Below are positions 34,862 to 43,454 of a stretch of 64,000 nucleotides of DNA, one piece after another. This DNA comes from Sphingobacterium litopenaei (GTDB lineage Bacteria > Bacteroidota > Bacteroidia > Sphingobacteriales > Sphingobacteriaceae), in assembly GCF_014692495.1 (NCBI RefSeq), contig NZ_JACOIJ010000012.1:38979-102978 (forward strand). Direction: 5' to 3'. The notes beneath the pieces are model-generated. The model made no database searches, was not told the DNA's origin, and worked only from the letters and a program-made list of their open reading frames with translations. A program made the position numbers and the translations under genes. Positions within the stretch are counted from its first letter, which is position 1, and each line of letters opens with the position of its first letter.

Positions 34862-35975
34862 TTTTGGCATTACAATAGGAGCACTTTTGTATGTGCTTAT
34901 TCTTGTTTATTTGCGTAAAGGGTGGGGAGCAATTCCTTTATTTTCATCACCACAAACTTCTTCTAAACATGTTTCCATTCTTATTGCTGCGCGTAACGAA
35001 GAAGATAATATCGCGCGTACAATTGAGGCTGTTCTTCAGCAAAATTATCCTGCTGCACAGTTGGAATTAATTATTGTAGATGATCATTCCACAGATAAAA
35101 CGGCTGACATCGTTAGAACTTATGCGGATCGTGGTGTTAAGTTGTTGCAGCTACAGGTGGGAGATAAACTTAATTCGTACAAAAAATACGCAATTACTAA
35201 AGCGATAGAAATGGCTTCTGGTGAGATTATTGTAACTACAGATGCGGATTGTCGAATGGGACCAGATTGGATTCGGACGATTATGGCTTATTTTGATAAG
35301 CATGATAGTTATTTGGTGTCATCTCCAGTAGCTTATTCTGAAGAAAAATCAAGATTTGAAGAGCTGCAAACATTAGAATTTCTATATCTGATAGGGTTGG
35401 GGGCTGCCGGAATTGGAAATGGCAATCCGACGACTTGTAATGGCGCAAACTTGGCCTATCGTAGAGATGTTTTTTTTGAGATGGGTGGTTTCAAAGGAAT
35501 TGATAATTTGGCTTCTGGTGATGATGAACTTTTCTTACACAAGGTAGCTGAAAAATATGCCGACAAAATAGGTTTTTGTAAATCCCGTGATGCGATTGTG
35601 TATACCGATGCCAAACCTGATTTAGCGTCATTTATAAGTCAACGCAAACGTTGGGCTTCAAAAAGTACCAAATACAAGGACAAAAAAGTAATCTTTTTGG
35701 GTGTTTGTATTTGGCTGTTCAATTTAGCTCTGATATGTTCGCTTATAGGTTTTGTGGTGTTGTTGCCTAGCCTAAATTGGTGGCTTTTGACAGCCTTTGC
35801 ATTAAAATTGATTATTGAATTTATATTCTTATTGCCTGTTTTATCATTTGCCAAGCGATTGGAATTATTGAAATACTTACCTTTCTTAACGGTAATACAT
35901 ACTTTCTATATGGTGTATATCGGGATTGCAGGTAATATTGGAAAATATGATTGGAAAGGTAGACAGGTTAATTAA
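34842..35975 (+). CDS. Family 2 glycosyltransferase, non-ATG start
   Basis: The 377-residue membrane protein has an N-terminal anchor, a GT2 catalytic domain and three C-terminal membrane segments. The GT-A motifs are IIVDDHSTDKTAD, TTDADCRMGPDW, SGDDELFLHK and SQRKRWASKS (QxxRW), as in processive membrane glycosyltransferases. The start has to be TTG (34842) or GTG (34845), because an in-frame TAA precedes them at 34833 and no ATG occurs before the catalytic domain. It overlaps the upstream flippase-like gene and shares TTAA with the convergent acyltransferase stop. Confidence 0.9.
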   Translation: MVITILNFGITIGALLYVLILVYLRKGWGAIPLFSSPQTSSKHVSILIAARNEEDNIARTIEAVLQQNYPAAQLELIIVDDHSTDKTADIVRTYADRGVKLLQLQVGDKLNSYKKYAITKAIEMASGEIIVTTDADCRMGPDWIRTIMAYFDKHDSYLVSSPVAYSEEKSRFEELQTLEFLYLIGLGAAGIGNGNPTTCNGANLAYRRDVFFEMGGFKGIDNLASGDDELFLHKVAEKYADKIGFCKSRDAIVYTDAKPDLASFISQRKRWASKSTKYKDKKVIFLGVCIWLFNLALICSLIGFVVLLPSLNWWLLTAFALKLIIEFIFLLPVLSFAKRLELLKYLPFLTVIHTFYMVYIGIAGNIGKYDWKGRQVN

Positions 35976-36709
35976 TCTTCTACCTTATTTCTAATCGTTT
36001 CTTCAGCTAGCTTCACAATTTCTTCTATTGTTAATCCTTCGGTTTGGATAGGATCTAATACTTCCCATTTCAACGGGGTAAATGGTCTTAAAGGAAACAT
36101 TCCATATTGCACCATTTCATAAGAACCAGTGATCGCAACAGGAACGATTAACGCTGTTGGATTTTTCTTCATTAAAGTCGCAATTCCACCCACATTAAAG
36201 GTTTTCATTTTACCGTTACGCGTACGAGTTCCTTCTGGGAAGATAAAAGCAGACCAGTTTTTTTGCTTCATGTTATTTGCCAGTTTCAATATTTCAGCTA
36301 TAGACTGCTTTGGATCTTTACGGTCAATATTTGCGGCTCCGCCATGTTTCAAGTTAAAAGAAATACTTGGAATACCAGCTGTAGCTAGTTCAACTTTAGA
36401 GATGAATTTTCCATGAAAACGACGTAGGAAATAAATCATTGCGGGAATATCATATGTGCTTTGATGATTAGCAACAAAGATAATAGGCGTATTAAGGGGT
36501 AGTTTTTTGTTGTCAATGAAAGTGACAGAGTTGAATAAAAGGTAATTGCAGTGTGTTAAAAAGAAGTTGAGAATATCTACACTTTTCTTATGTGCTGAAT
36601 AGCCTCCTAATTTTAAGGATAACCATTGAATAGGGTGAAATATCAACAAACATACAGCAAATCCTATATAAAATATTGGAGTAAGTATACAACCTAGAAT
36701 CTTTCTCAT
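35972..36709 (-). CDS. 1-acyl-sn-glycerol-3-phosphate acyltransferase (PlsC family)
   Basis: The 245-residue protein has a membrane segment at residues 5-30 and the PlsC motifs NHQSTYD (HxxxxD catalytic pair), GGAANIDRKD, and FPEGTRTRNGKMKTF. A late IVPVAITGSYEM completes the fourth block. The enzyme adds the second acyl chain to lysophosphatidic acid in phospholipid synthesis. It is monocistronic and convergent with the glycosyltransferase. A TATATTTG box lies about 22 bases before its ATG. Confidence 0.92.
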   Translation of the reverse strand: MRKILGCILTPIFYIGFAVCLLIFHPIQWLSLKLGGYSAHKKSVDILNFFLTHCNYLLFNSVTFIDNKKLPLNTPIIFVANHQSTYDIPAMIYFLRRFHGKFISKVELATAGIPSISFNLKHGGAANIDRKDPKQSIAEILKLANNMKQKNWSAFIFPEGTRTRNGKMKTFNVGGIATLMKKNPTALIVPVAITGSYEMVQYGMFPLRPFTPLKWEVLDPIQTEGLTIEEIVKLAEETIRNKVED

Positions 36710-36731
36710 TTCCTGTAAAAATAAAATTTAG

Positions 36732-36739
36732 CAAATATA
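36732..36739 (-). promoter_or_regulatory. Candidate -7 box of the plsC-type gene
   Basis: The minus strand reads TATATTTG, matching TAnnTTTG, 22 bases before the ATG. Confidence 0.5.
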
Positions 36740-36869
36740 AGCATAAGCTTTTGAGTGTCGAAAAATGTTTATAGGGTTATTATTTTAGAAGAATTCTTTT
36801 AACATTGTTAAGTATTGCTTTAATAATGTTAAAATTTTAATTATTTTTATGTAATTAAATAGTTTGAAA

Positions 36870-37142
36870 ATGAAATTACCAATTCGCTGTCCCAGTTGTG
36901 AGGAAAAGTTGAAAGTTTCAAAATTATGGTGTGAGACCTGTGAAACTGAAGTGTTGGGTAAGTATAGTATGCCTTTGTTTATGCAGTTGAGCGGGGAAGA
37001 ACAAGAGTTTATTTTAGAATTTTTGTTGAGTTCGGGAAGTTTAAAAGAAATGGCAAACAAGATGGGTAAAAGTTATCCCACAGTACGAAATAAGCTGGAT
37101 GATTTGATAGAAAAATTTAAAAATTTACAAGATGAAAAATAA
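36870..37142 (+). CDS. DUF2089-like zinc-ribbon and helix-turn-helix protein
   Basis: The ATG at 36870 gives 90 residues. The open frame could extend two codons to a TTG. An N-terminal zinc ribbon has two CxxC knuckles (CPSCEEKLKVSKLWCETC), and a C-terminal HTH follows (GSLKEMANKMGKSYPTVRNK then LDDLIEKF). DUF2089 proteins are probable small transcription regulators. It overlaps the next gene by 11 bases and heads a four-gene run that it may regulate. Confidence 0.82.
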   Translation: MKLPIRCPSCEEKLKVSKLWCETCETEVLGKYSMPLFMQLSGEEQEFILEFLLSSGSLKEMANKMGKSYPTVRNKLDDLIEKFKNLQDEK

Positions 37143-37593
37143 CATATATTCAGAAAAACAGAGCTTTTGGACCTGGTGGTTAGGGGTGTTGTTTGGAGTC
37201 TTGTTGTATATGCAGTTTGAGCCCATTTTTTCAGGCGAAAAGAATTGGGATTCTTCTACTTTTATTGCGCTAGGTATTGTGGGAACCGTGTTATTGCTTA
37301 TGTTGATGGTGCGGTTGCGTACGACGATCGATGATCATGGAATCACGATACGTTTCTTTCCTTTTGTTAGAAAGAAAACTTGGGAATGGGAACAGATAAG
37401 TGATGTCTTTGTGACCGAATATTCCATTGCAGATTACGGAGGATGGGGTTATCGCGTAAGTTCAAAAGGGAAGGCTTACAATACCAAAGGTAAATACGGT
37501 TTACAGTTAATTTTGAGAAATGGTGCTCGTATAATGGTGGGTACGCAGAATCCAGAAGTTGTTAAACAGGTCATAAAAGATCTTAAAAAATAA
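37132..37593 (+). CDS. Small membrane protein with a PH-like domain
   Basis: The 153-residue protein has two membrane segments in the first 60 residues (WTWWLGVLFGVLLYMQF, FIALGIVGTVLLLMLMV). The rest is beta-rich (TTIDDHGITIRFFPFVRKKT, WEWEQISDVFVTEYSIADYG), as in bacterial PH domains. No enzymatic motif is seen. It overlaps the DUF2089-like gene by 11 bases and is followed by another membrane protein after 6 bases. Confidence 0.75.
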   Translation: MKNNIYSEKQSFWTWWLGVLFGVLLYMQFEPIFSGEKNWDSSTFIALGIVGTVLLLMLMVRLRTTIDDHGITIRFFPFVRKKTWEWEQISDVFVTEYSIADYGGWGYRVSSKGKAYNTKGKYGLQLILRNGARIMVGTQNPEVVKQVIKDLKK

Positions 37594-37599
37594 GAGCTA

Positions 37600-38181
37600 A
37601 TGCATAAGTTTATAAATCCTTTTGAAATCTATTCGGAGAAAAAGCTTTTTTGGCTAGGTGTTGGTTTTGGTTTTATAGCAGCCTTGATTTCGAGTTACTC
37701 CAATCTTCTGATTTTTGGTTCGTTGAAGGTTATCAATAATTACCACCAAACCTGGTATATTGCAATTTTTAATTTAACACTTATTTTGGTTTCCAATTCG
37801 CTAGTATTATTTGTATTTGGTCGCCTTCGGTACAATAAAACACGATTTATTGACGTGTTTAATGTGGTGTTAATTGCGCATATGGCCATTTATGTCTTAC
37901 TTTTCTTGACGGCTCTACCTGTTGTTCAAAATGCACTTATCGCTATAGAATTGGAAATATTAGATAAAGGATTTGCTGCTCCAAAACTTTCGAAGTTGCA
38001 TATGTTCACCATAGGAATTTTTGGGATTCTGACATTGTCACTTATTGTCTATTTCTTTTATCTTTTGATAGTCGGAATGATAATTGCAATGAATAGTAAA
38101 AGTAAGGTAGACGTGTTTGTAATTATCGTTTTGGTATCCATTTGGAACACACTTATACAATTTCTTAATCCTTTTATTTAA
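37600..38181 (+). CDS. Yip1-like multi-pass membrane protein
   Basis: The 193-residue protein has five hydrophobic segments (for example LFWLGVGFGFIAALISSYSN and AIYVLLFLTALPVV). The start NPFEIYSEKKLFWLGVGFGF, the FGRLRYNKTRF loop and the overall order resemble Yip1-type proteins, which have no known function in bacteria. It lies 6 bases after the PH-like gene and 2 bases before the hydrolase gene, so it is in the same operon. Confidence 0.68.
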   Translation: MHKFINPFEIYSEKKLFWLGVGFGFIAALISSYSNLLIFGSLKVINNYHQTWYIAIFNLTLILVSNSLVLFVFGRLRYNKTRFIDVFNVVLIAHMAIYVLLFLTALPVVQNALIAIELEILDKGFAAPKLSKLHMFTIGIFGILTLSLIVYFFYLLIVGMIIAMNSKSKVDVFVIIVLVSIWNTLIQFLNPFI

Positions 38182-38183
38182 AT

Positions 38184-39545
38184 ATGAAATACATAGGTTT
38201 ATTGTTGGTTTTGTTGTTTCAATCCTGTATGGGTTTTTCGCAGGAATTAATGGGAAGTTGGTCGGGGAATCTGGATTTTGGCGTCCAAAAATTAACTTTT
38301 GTAGTGCATATAGCACATGAAAATGGGCAATGGACAGCCAAGGCGGATAGTCCAGATCAAGGAGCTTTTGGTATTCCTTTTCAAATCCACGTAGAAGGGG
38401 ATTCTGTCTTCTTAAACAATTCGCAAGGGATAAAATTGAGTTTACTTATTGCAAGTCAAGATAAATTACAAGGTCAATTCTACCAAAGCGGAATGAAAAT
38501 TCCTGTGATATTAGCGCGTACAGCGAAGGACGTACTGACCAAAAAAGTTCTTCCCTATCAAACACCCAAGCCTCCCTATTCATATGATACAATAGATGTT
38601 GTCTTTCCCAATAAATATGCTAACATTCAATTAGCAGGTACGCTTACATTTCCGAAAGAACAAGGTAAATATCCTGCGGTAATTCTATTGACAGGATCTG
38701 GACAACAGGATCGTGATGAAACCATGTTTGGACATAAACCTTTCAAAGTATTGGCAGATTATTTAACGCGGAATGGGATAATCGTTTTACGATACGATGA
38801 TCGCGGAGCAGGAAAAAGTGGGGGATCATTTGAAGCGAGTACGATTGATGATTTCAGTAAAGATGCTATTTCGGCATTGGAATTTTTGAAGAAACAGAAA
38901 AATGTTGACATCAATAAAATTGGCATACTTGGGCATAGCGAAGGCGGGTTGGTGGCAAATCTTTTGGCAGGACAAGGCATTCCAAATGTTTCTTTTATAG
39001 TGACTTTGGCAGCTCCAACAGTTCCGATTCGAGATTTGATGATTGAGCAATTGTACAGTGTGGGCAAAGCAGAAGGTATGTCCGAATTTCAATTGGCAAT
39101 GGCTAAAGAAATTAATAAGAAGAATTTTGACGTAGTAAAAAGTGAACTGAATACCGATGAAGCATTTTCACAATTGAAAAAGAATATGAATATCATGGAG
39201 GAGTCATCACAGAATGAGGCGATCCGTAAGGAAATGTTGATGATGCTTACACCAGCCTATAGATATTTTGTTCGGATAGATCCAACAGATTTTATTAAGA
39301 AAATTTATATACCTGTTTTCGGTGCGTTTGGAACATTAGACGTGCAAGTGCCTTCTACTTTAAATTTGAGGGGATATCATGACCATTTACCGAGGAATTC
39401 AAAAACTGTTCTTAAAGAATATGATGGTATGAATCATTTATTTCAGAAGGCTAAAAGTGGAAGAGTTGTAGAATATGGGCAATTAGAGGAAACTATAAAT
39501 GAGCAGGTTTTAAAAGATATTGCATCCTGGATAAAAGGGCTGTAA
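38184..39545 (+). CDS. Exported alpha/beta hydrolase (prolyl-oligopeptidase-like)
   Basis: The 453-residue protein has a signal peptide (LLLVLLFQSCMGFSQ), a beta-rich N-terminal region of about 110 residues, and a C-terminal alpha/beta hydrolase domain. The nucleophile elbow is GHSEGG with S252, the oxyanion region follows LLTGSGQQDRDE, and the acid and base fit FGTLDVQVPS and DGMNHLFQ. A peptidase or esterase activity on extracytoplasmic substrates is likely. It is the last gene of the 36870-39545 run. Confidence 0.88.
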   Translation: MKYIGLLLVLLFQSCMGFSQELMGSWSGNLDFGVQKLTFVVHIAHENGQWTAKADSPDQGAFGIPFQIHVEGDSVFLNNSQGIKLSLLIASQDKLQGQFYQSGMKIPVILARTAKDVLTKKVLPYQTPKPPYSYDTIDVVFPNKYANIQLAGTLTFPKEQGKYPAVILLTGSGQQDRDETMFGHKPFKVLADYLTRNGIIVLRYDDRGAGKSGGSFEASTIDDFSKDAISALEFLKKQKNVDINKIGILGHSEGGLVANLLAGQGIPNVSFIVTLAAPTVPIRDLMIEQLYSVGKAEGMSEFQLAMAKEINKKNFDVVKSELNTDEAFSQLKKNMNIMEESSQNEAIRKEMLMMLTPAYRYFVRIDPTDFIKKIYIPVFGAFGTLDVQVPSTLNLRGYHDHLPRNSKTVLKEYDGMNHLFQKAKSGRVVEYGQLEETINEQVLKDIASWIKGL

Positions 39546-39550
39546 AAGAA

Positions 39551-39592
39551 AAAGAAGCCTAATCAAAATTGATTAAGCTTCTTTTTTTTTAA
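39551..39592. terminator. Terminator between the hydrolase and SDR genes
   Basis: A 14-base stem with one mismatch (AAAGAAGC paired with GCTTCTTT at its base) is followed by a run of ten T. It sits between two convergent genes and is U-rich in both directions. Confidence 0.88.
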
Positions 39593-40299
39593 GGCGTCAT
39601 GTTCGACACTGGTAATATCTTTCCGTTATAAAATTTACTTCCGTTTTGAGCAAATTCAGCGACATAGCGTCCCATTTCAAATGCTAATGTTCCAGCTTCT
39701 AATCCAGGAAAGGCTGCTTCAAACATTTCCGTTTGTGAAGAGCCTAAAGCAAGGCAGTTTACTTTTATGTTGCGGTCTTTAAATTCTTCAGCCAAGCATT
39801 CTGTCAATACAGCTAATGCACCTTTACTTGCAGAATAAGCACTTAGTCCTGCAAATTTTACAGAACCTTGAAAACCTCCCATACTACTAATATTAACAAT
39901 ATGTCCCCCTTCAGTCATTAGAGGTGCCACATGTTTAATCATTTTAACATGTCCCAGGACATTACTTTGTAGCATGTGAGCAAATTCTTCCGCAGAAGTA
40001 TCTAAGAAAGGTTTGTTAACTATAGCTCCTGCATTGTTAATCAAAATATCTACCTGGTCAAATTTTGATTTGATAAAAGGCACTAAAGAATCGGGATAAT
40101 TATCATACACGATGTCAAATTGCGCAGGGTACAGTTTGCCTCCATCAAAATTTAAATCAGAAGCGATTTCATGTAGTCTTCTTAATTTATCGGCAGATCT
40201 CGCTAATGCAATTACATTATTTTCTTTATTTGCGGTCAAATCCAACACTGTTTCAAATCCAATACCGCTACTCGCTCCTGTGATAATAATATTTGCCAT
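39589..40299 (-). CDS. Short-chain dehydrogenase/reductase
   Basis: The 236-residue protein has the classical SDR cofactor motif GASSGIG (residues 7-13), NNAGAIV, the catalytic serine in VNISSMGGF and the YSASKGA tetrad. The substrate is not evident. It is 6 bases after the membrane flippase-like gene, so both are likely on one transcript. Confidence 0.93.
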   Translation of the reverse strand: MANIIITGASSGIGFETVLDLTANKENNVIALARSADKLRRLHEIASDLNFDGGKLYPAQFDIVYDNYPDSLVPFIKSKFDQVDILINNAGAIVNKPFLDTSAEEFAHMLQSNVLGHVKMIKHVAPLMTEGGHIVNISSMGGFQGSVKFAGLSAYSASKGALAVLTECLAEEFKDRNIKVNCLALGSSQTEMFEAAFPGLEAGTLAFEMGRYVAEFAQNGSKFYNGKILPVSNMTP

Positions 40300-40305
40300 G
40301 ATAAT

Positions 40306-41232
40306 TTAGTTTTCTTCGATTTTTTCCGTAATAATTTCTTCTTCCACCTCGGCAACGGAGGGTAATTTTTTTGCTCCTAATCTTTCAGGTCTAAATATAT
40401 AATAGATTCCTGATGTAGCCATTAATAAAGATATAATGTAGAAAAATAGACTTAATAAGACTGCCGTATGCTCGTTAATTTGCAGATAAGTTGCGCCATA
40501 CAACATTACTAATTCTCGTAAACCGACTCCTCCTCCAATAGATGGTACTATGGAAACTAAAGATGATACAAGGAATATTAGTAGGTAAGGAGAGAATTTG
40601 TATTGAAAATTCAAAGAATACAATATTAAAATAGCAGCGATAACTTGAAAACTTTGTACGCCTATAGCTTTGATGTGAGTAGAAATGAATTTCTTCGCAA
40701 AATCTTTGAAAAAAGTGTGCAGAATAAAGTAATAGCTAGCTGTACCAATTATTGCTGCAGAAATAGTAAGGTAATTGGGTATAGCCAATCTCGGCATGAA
40801 AATAACTAAGGCACATATGATAACTGCCAATGCCCAAAGTCCACTTAGTCGGTCAAAAAAGACTGCACTAAGCACTTTTCTTCCTTTGACATGATGTTCT
40901 TTTTTCAAAAAATAAACTTTATAGCCATCGCCTCCAATACCTCCCGGAAGGAAGAAATTGTAAAGTAGACCCAATTGGTACAATCTAAAATTATAACGTT
41001 CGGTCAAAAAAAGTTTAATGGCTTTGAAAAAAGAATTTAAACGGGAGGAAGCTATTAATTGAGAAATGGCATAGCTACAAAATGCTAAAAATAAAAATCC
41101 CCAATTGCAGTCGATTAAAGCATTTTTTAATTCTACAAAATCAATCTTGCGGGTAACCCAATACAAAGCTCCAAATGTGACAATGACTTTGAAGATGTTT
41201 TTGGTAATCTCAAGAGCTTTGTTTTTCTTCAT
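40306..41232 (-). CDS. Second UPF0104/LPG-synthase-type membrane protein
   Basis: The 308-residue protein has about eight membrane segments and the family's conserved segments: FFLPGGIGGDGYKVYFLKKE, KVLSAVFFDRLSGLWALA and SIVPSIGGGVGLRELVMLYG. It lacks any catalytic transferase domain. The window has another member of this family at 33884. A TACTTTTG promoter box lies 18 bases before the ATG. It leads the transcript with the SDR gene. Confidence 0.9.
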   Translation of the reverse strand: MKKNKALEITKNIFKVIVTFGALYWVTRKIDFVELKNALIDCNWGFLFLAFCSYAISQLIASSRLNSFFKAIKLFLTERYNFRLYQLGLLYNFFLPGGIGGDGYKVYFLKKEHHVKGRKVLSAVFFDRLSGLWALAVIICALVIFMPRLAIPNYLTISAAIIGTASYYFILHTFFKDFAKKFISTHIKAIGVQSFQVIAAILILYSLNFQYKFSPYLLIFLVSSLVSIVPSIGGGVGLRELVMLYGATYLQINEHTAVLLSLFFYIISLLMATSGIYYIFRPERLGAKKLPSVAEVEEEIITEKIEEN

Positions 41233-41250
41233 TTATTATAATGTATTTTG

Positions 41251-41258
41251 CAAAAGTA
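41251..41258 (-). promoter_or_regulatory. Candidate -7 box of the flippase-like/SDR transcript
   Basis: The minus strand reads TACTTTTG, matching TAnnTTTG, 18 bases before the ATG at 41232. Confidence 0.55.
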
Positions 41259-41351
41259 AACATTCTCCTGCAGATTGATTCTGTGCAATAATAAAATTAC
41301 TTATGGTATGATTTTTGGTTTATATCGCCAGTTATGTATCAAAGATTAATA

Positions 41352-41359
41352 TATCTTTG
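41352..41359 (+). promoter_or_regulatory. Candidate -7 box of the lipoprotein gene at 41398
   Basis: TATCTTTG matches TAnnTTTG and lies 38 bases before the ATG, leaving a leader of about 30 bases. Confidence 0.55.
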
Positions 41360-41397
41360 TGTTACTAACTCTTACTTAGAAATAAACAACAATAGTT

Positions 41398-41958
41398 ATG
41401 CGTAAACATATTCTTTCTTTGATGTCACTTTTTGTAGTGATAGCTTTATTATCTAGTTGCGGTGCTCAACGCAAAGACGGTGGTTATAGCACAGGTTCAA
41501 CTAGTTCCACAACTGCTTCAGGTCCTTCAGCTTCCCAATGGCGTAACGGTGTGAAAGGTACTTGGGTGTTAAATTCCGTAACACGTCAAGATATTCCTCA
41601 GTCTTATACGATTAAAAATATTTTTGACGAAGCTCCAGTAGATTGTTTCATCGGTAGTGTTTGGAATCTTCCAACAGGGAATTATAGAGGTAGTATTTCG
41701 TTCAATGCATCGGGGACATTATGTGCAAACGGAGCGGTTCGTACGATTATTTGGTCTATTTTTGATCCAAAAAATGGTTCAAACCCTGAATTCCAATTTA
41801 AGAAATTGTATGCAGGAGATAAAGCTTCGAATGTAACTACAGGATATAGATTAGGTCTTTCATTTGCAGATGGTCAAACATTGACAATGAAAATGCCGGT
41901 AGATTTAGATAATGGTACTGGTTATTTGATTTTTAACTTTACAAGACAAGCAAATTAA
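41398..41958 (+). CDS. Lipocalin-like lipoprotein of unknown function
   Basis: The 186-residue protein has a lipoprotein signal with cysteine at residue 21 (VVIALLSSCGAQRKD), then a Ser/Thr/Gly-rich linker and a beta-rich domain. The domain begins GVKGTWVLNSVTRQDIPQSY, a typical lipocalin-like opening, and ends YLIFNFTRQAN. A pair of cysteines (in VDCFIGS and TLCANG) could form a disulfide. The role is unknown. It is monocistronic, with its own promoter box and a strong terminator. Confidence 0.8.
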   Translation: MRKHILSLMSLFVVIALLSSCGAQRKDGGYSTGSTSSTTASGPSASQWRNGVKGTWVLNSVTRQDIPQSYTIKNIFDEAPVDCFIGSVWNLPTGNYRGSISFNASGTLCANGAVRTIIWSIFDPKNGSNPEFQFKKLYAGDKASNVTTGYRLGLSFADGQTLTMKMPVDLDNGTGYLIFNFTRQAN

Positions 41959-41965
41959 GGTACAT

Positions 41966-41998
41966 AAAAAAACTCCGATATTCATCGGAGTTTTTTTA
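41966..41998. terminator. Terminator between the lipoprotein and metZ-like genes
   Basis: An 8-base core stem ACTCCGAT/ATCGGAGT, extended by A and T tracts, closes a 4-base loop. The arrangement can terminate both converging genes. Confidence 0.92.
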
Positions 41999-42000
41999 TG

Positions 42001-43173
42001 CTATTTAGTTTTTTTCAAAGCTTGCAAGATATCATTGATAATATCTTCTTGATCTTCTAAGCCTACAGATAAACGAATAGTTCCGGGTTTAATGCCAAGG
42101 CTATTTCTTTCATCTTCTGTAAGTTTAGCATGGGTAGTAGTAGCTGGATGTGTGGCAATAGTTCTAGAATCCCCCAAGTTCGAAGTATAACGAATCATTT
42201 CTAATTCATCTATAAACCGAAACGCACGATCTTTTCCTCCTTTTACTTCAAAAGTTACGATTCCACCACCTGCTTTCATTTGCTTTTTAGCCAACTCATA
42301 TTGTGGATGTGAAGCCAAGAAAGGATATTTTACGTCAGCGATTTCATCATGATGTTCCAAAGTTTGAGCTAAAGCTAACGCATTCGAACAATGTCTATCC
42401 ATACGTAAACCTAATGTCTCTAAACTTTTGGACAAAATCCAAGCATTGAAAGGAGACATAGATGGACCAGTATGACGAATAAAGAACATTAATTTGTTGA
42501 TCAATTCCTGAGAACCCACGATAATACCACCTAACACACGACCTTGACCATCCATATATTTCGTAGCTGAATGAATCGATAAATCAAATCCGTATTGCAA
42601 AGGTTTTTGCAGATATGGTGTAGCAAAACAGTTGTCAATGGAGAAGATTACGTTAGGATATTTTTGTTTCAAAGCGCCCAATTTTTCCAAATCGTAAAGT
42701 TCTAAACCTGGATTTGAAGGTGATTCTAAGAATACAATTTTAGTATTCGGCTGAATCGCTTGTTCCCACTCCTCAATATTGGCAGAATTCACATACGTGA
42801 ATGAAACGCCCCATTTAGGGAATTGTTGTGTCAACAACTGATGGGTAGAACCGAAAATCGCACGGCTAGAAACGATATGATCACCAGATTCAATAAATGC
42901 AGCAAAAGATGCAAATACAGCAGCCATACCAGAGGAGAATGCTAATCCCGCTTCTGCATTTTCCAATGTGCATACACGGTTGATAAATTCTGTCGTGTTA
43001 GGATTCGCGTAGCGAGAATATACCATTCCTTCTTCTTCTTCGGCGAATATCGCACGACCTTGTTCTGCACTTTCAAAAATGAAACTTGAAGTTAAATATA
43101 ATGGTACAGAATGCTCTCGAGTAGCTGAACGTGGGGCTTGCTCACGTATTATTCTGGATTGATCTTTTTTCAT
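42001..43173 (-). CDS. metZ: O-succinylhomoserine sulfhydrylase-like PLP enzyme (MetZ type)
   Basis: The 390-residue protein is a Cys/Met-metabolism PLP enzyme. YSRYANPNTTEF, AFSSGMAAVFASF and the PLP-lysine region SIHSATKYMDGQGRVLGG are all present. The SATKYMDGQGRVxGG form is the MetZ signature rather than that of MetB or MetC, although close relatives cannot be fully separated by eye. MetZ makes homocysteine directly from O-succinylhomoserine and sulfide. A TAACTTTA box (one base off the consensus) lies 8 bases before the ATG. No other methionine gene is adjacent. Confidence 0.88.
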   Translation of the reverse strand: MKKDQSRIIREQAPRSATREHSVPLYLTSSFIFESAEQGRAIFAEEEEGMVYSRYANPNTTEFINRVCTLENAEAGLAFSSGMAAVFASFAAFIESGDHIVSSRAIFGSTHQLLTQQFPKWGVSFTYVNSANIEEWEQAIQPNTKIVFLESPSNPGLELYDLEKLGALKQKYPNVIFSIDNCFATPYLQKPLQYGFDLSIHSATKYMDGQGRVLGGIIVGSQELINKLMFFIRHTGPSMSPFNAWILSKSLETLGLRMDRHCSNALALAQTLEHHDEIADVKYPFLASHPQYELAKKQMKAGGGIVTFEVKGGKDRAFRFIDELEMIRYTSNLGDSRTIATHPATTTHAKLTEDERNSLGIKPGTIRLSVGLEDQEDIINDILQALKKTK

Positions 43174-43349
43174 AATGGCGGTAAAGTTAAGGAATTGTTG
43201 TTTGAATATCTATTAATCAAGTCGTGATTTTTTAAAATTTTATAAAAGATTCATCTAATTCGTTTTAGGATTGCTAAGGATATACTGTTTTGTTTTTTAT
43301 TATGTTATCTCTTATGAGGTGTTTATAAGTTATTGCAGGTAAAATAGTT

Positions 43350-43357
43350 TACTTTTG
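43350..43357 (+). promoter_or_regulatory. Candidate -7 box of the fucosidase operon
   Basis: TACTTTTG matches TAnnTTTG, 97 bases before the GH29 ATG. It implies a 5' leader of about 90 bases, long for this window. Confidence 0.5.
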
Positions 43358-43454
43358 TGATAAGTTAGTTTAGAATTGTTTAGTCCTAAAGCTTTAATTT
43401 GGCTTAATATTTTATGATGATAGCCTAAATAATCATTGATAACATTATAAACCC

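Noticed and set aside
43174..43454. Possible SAM or cobalamin riboswitch before metZ or the fucosidases
   Set aside because: The promoter box of metZ leaves only a few bases of leader, and I see no conserved riboswitch core in the plus-strand leader.
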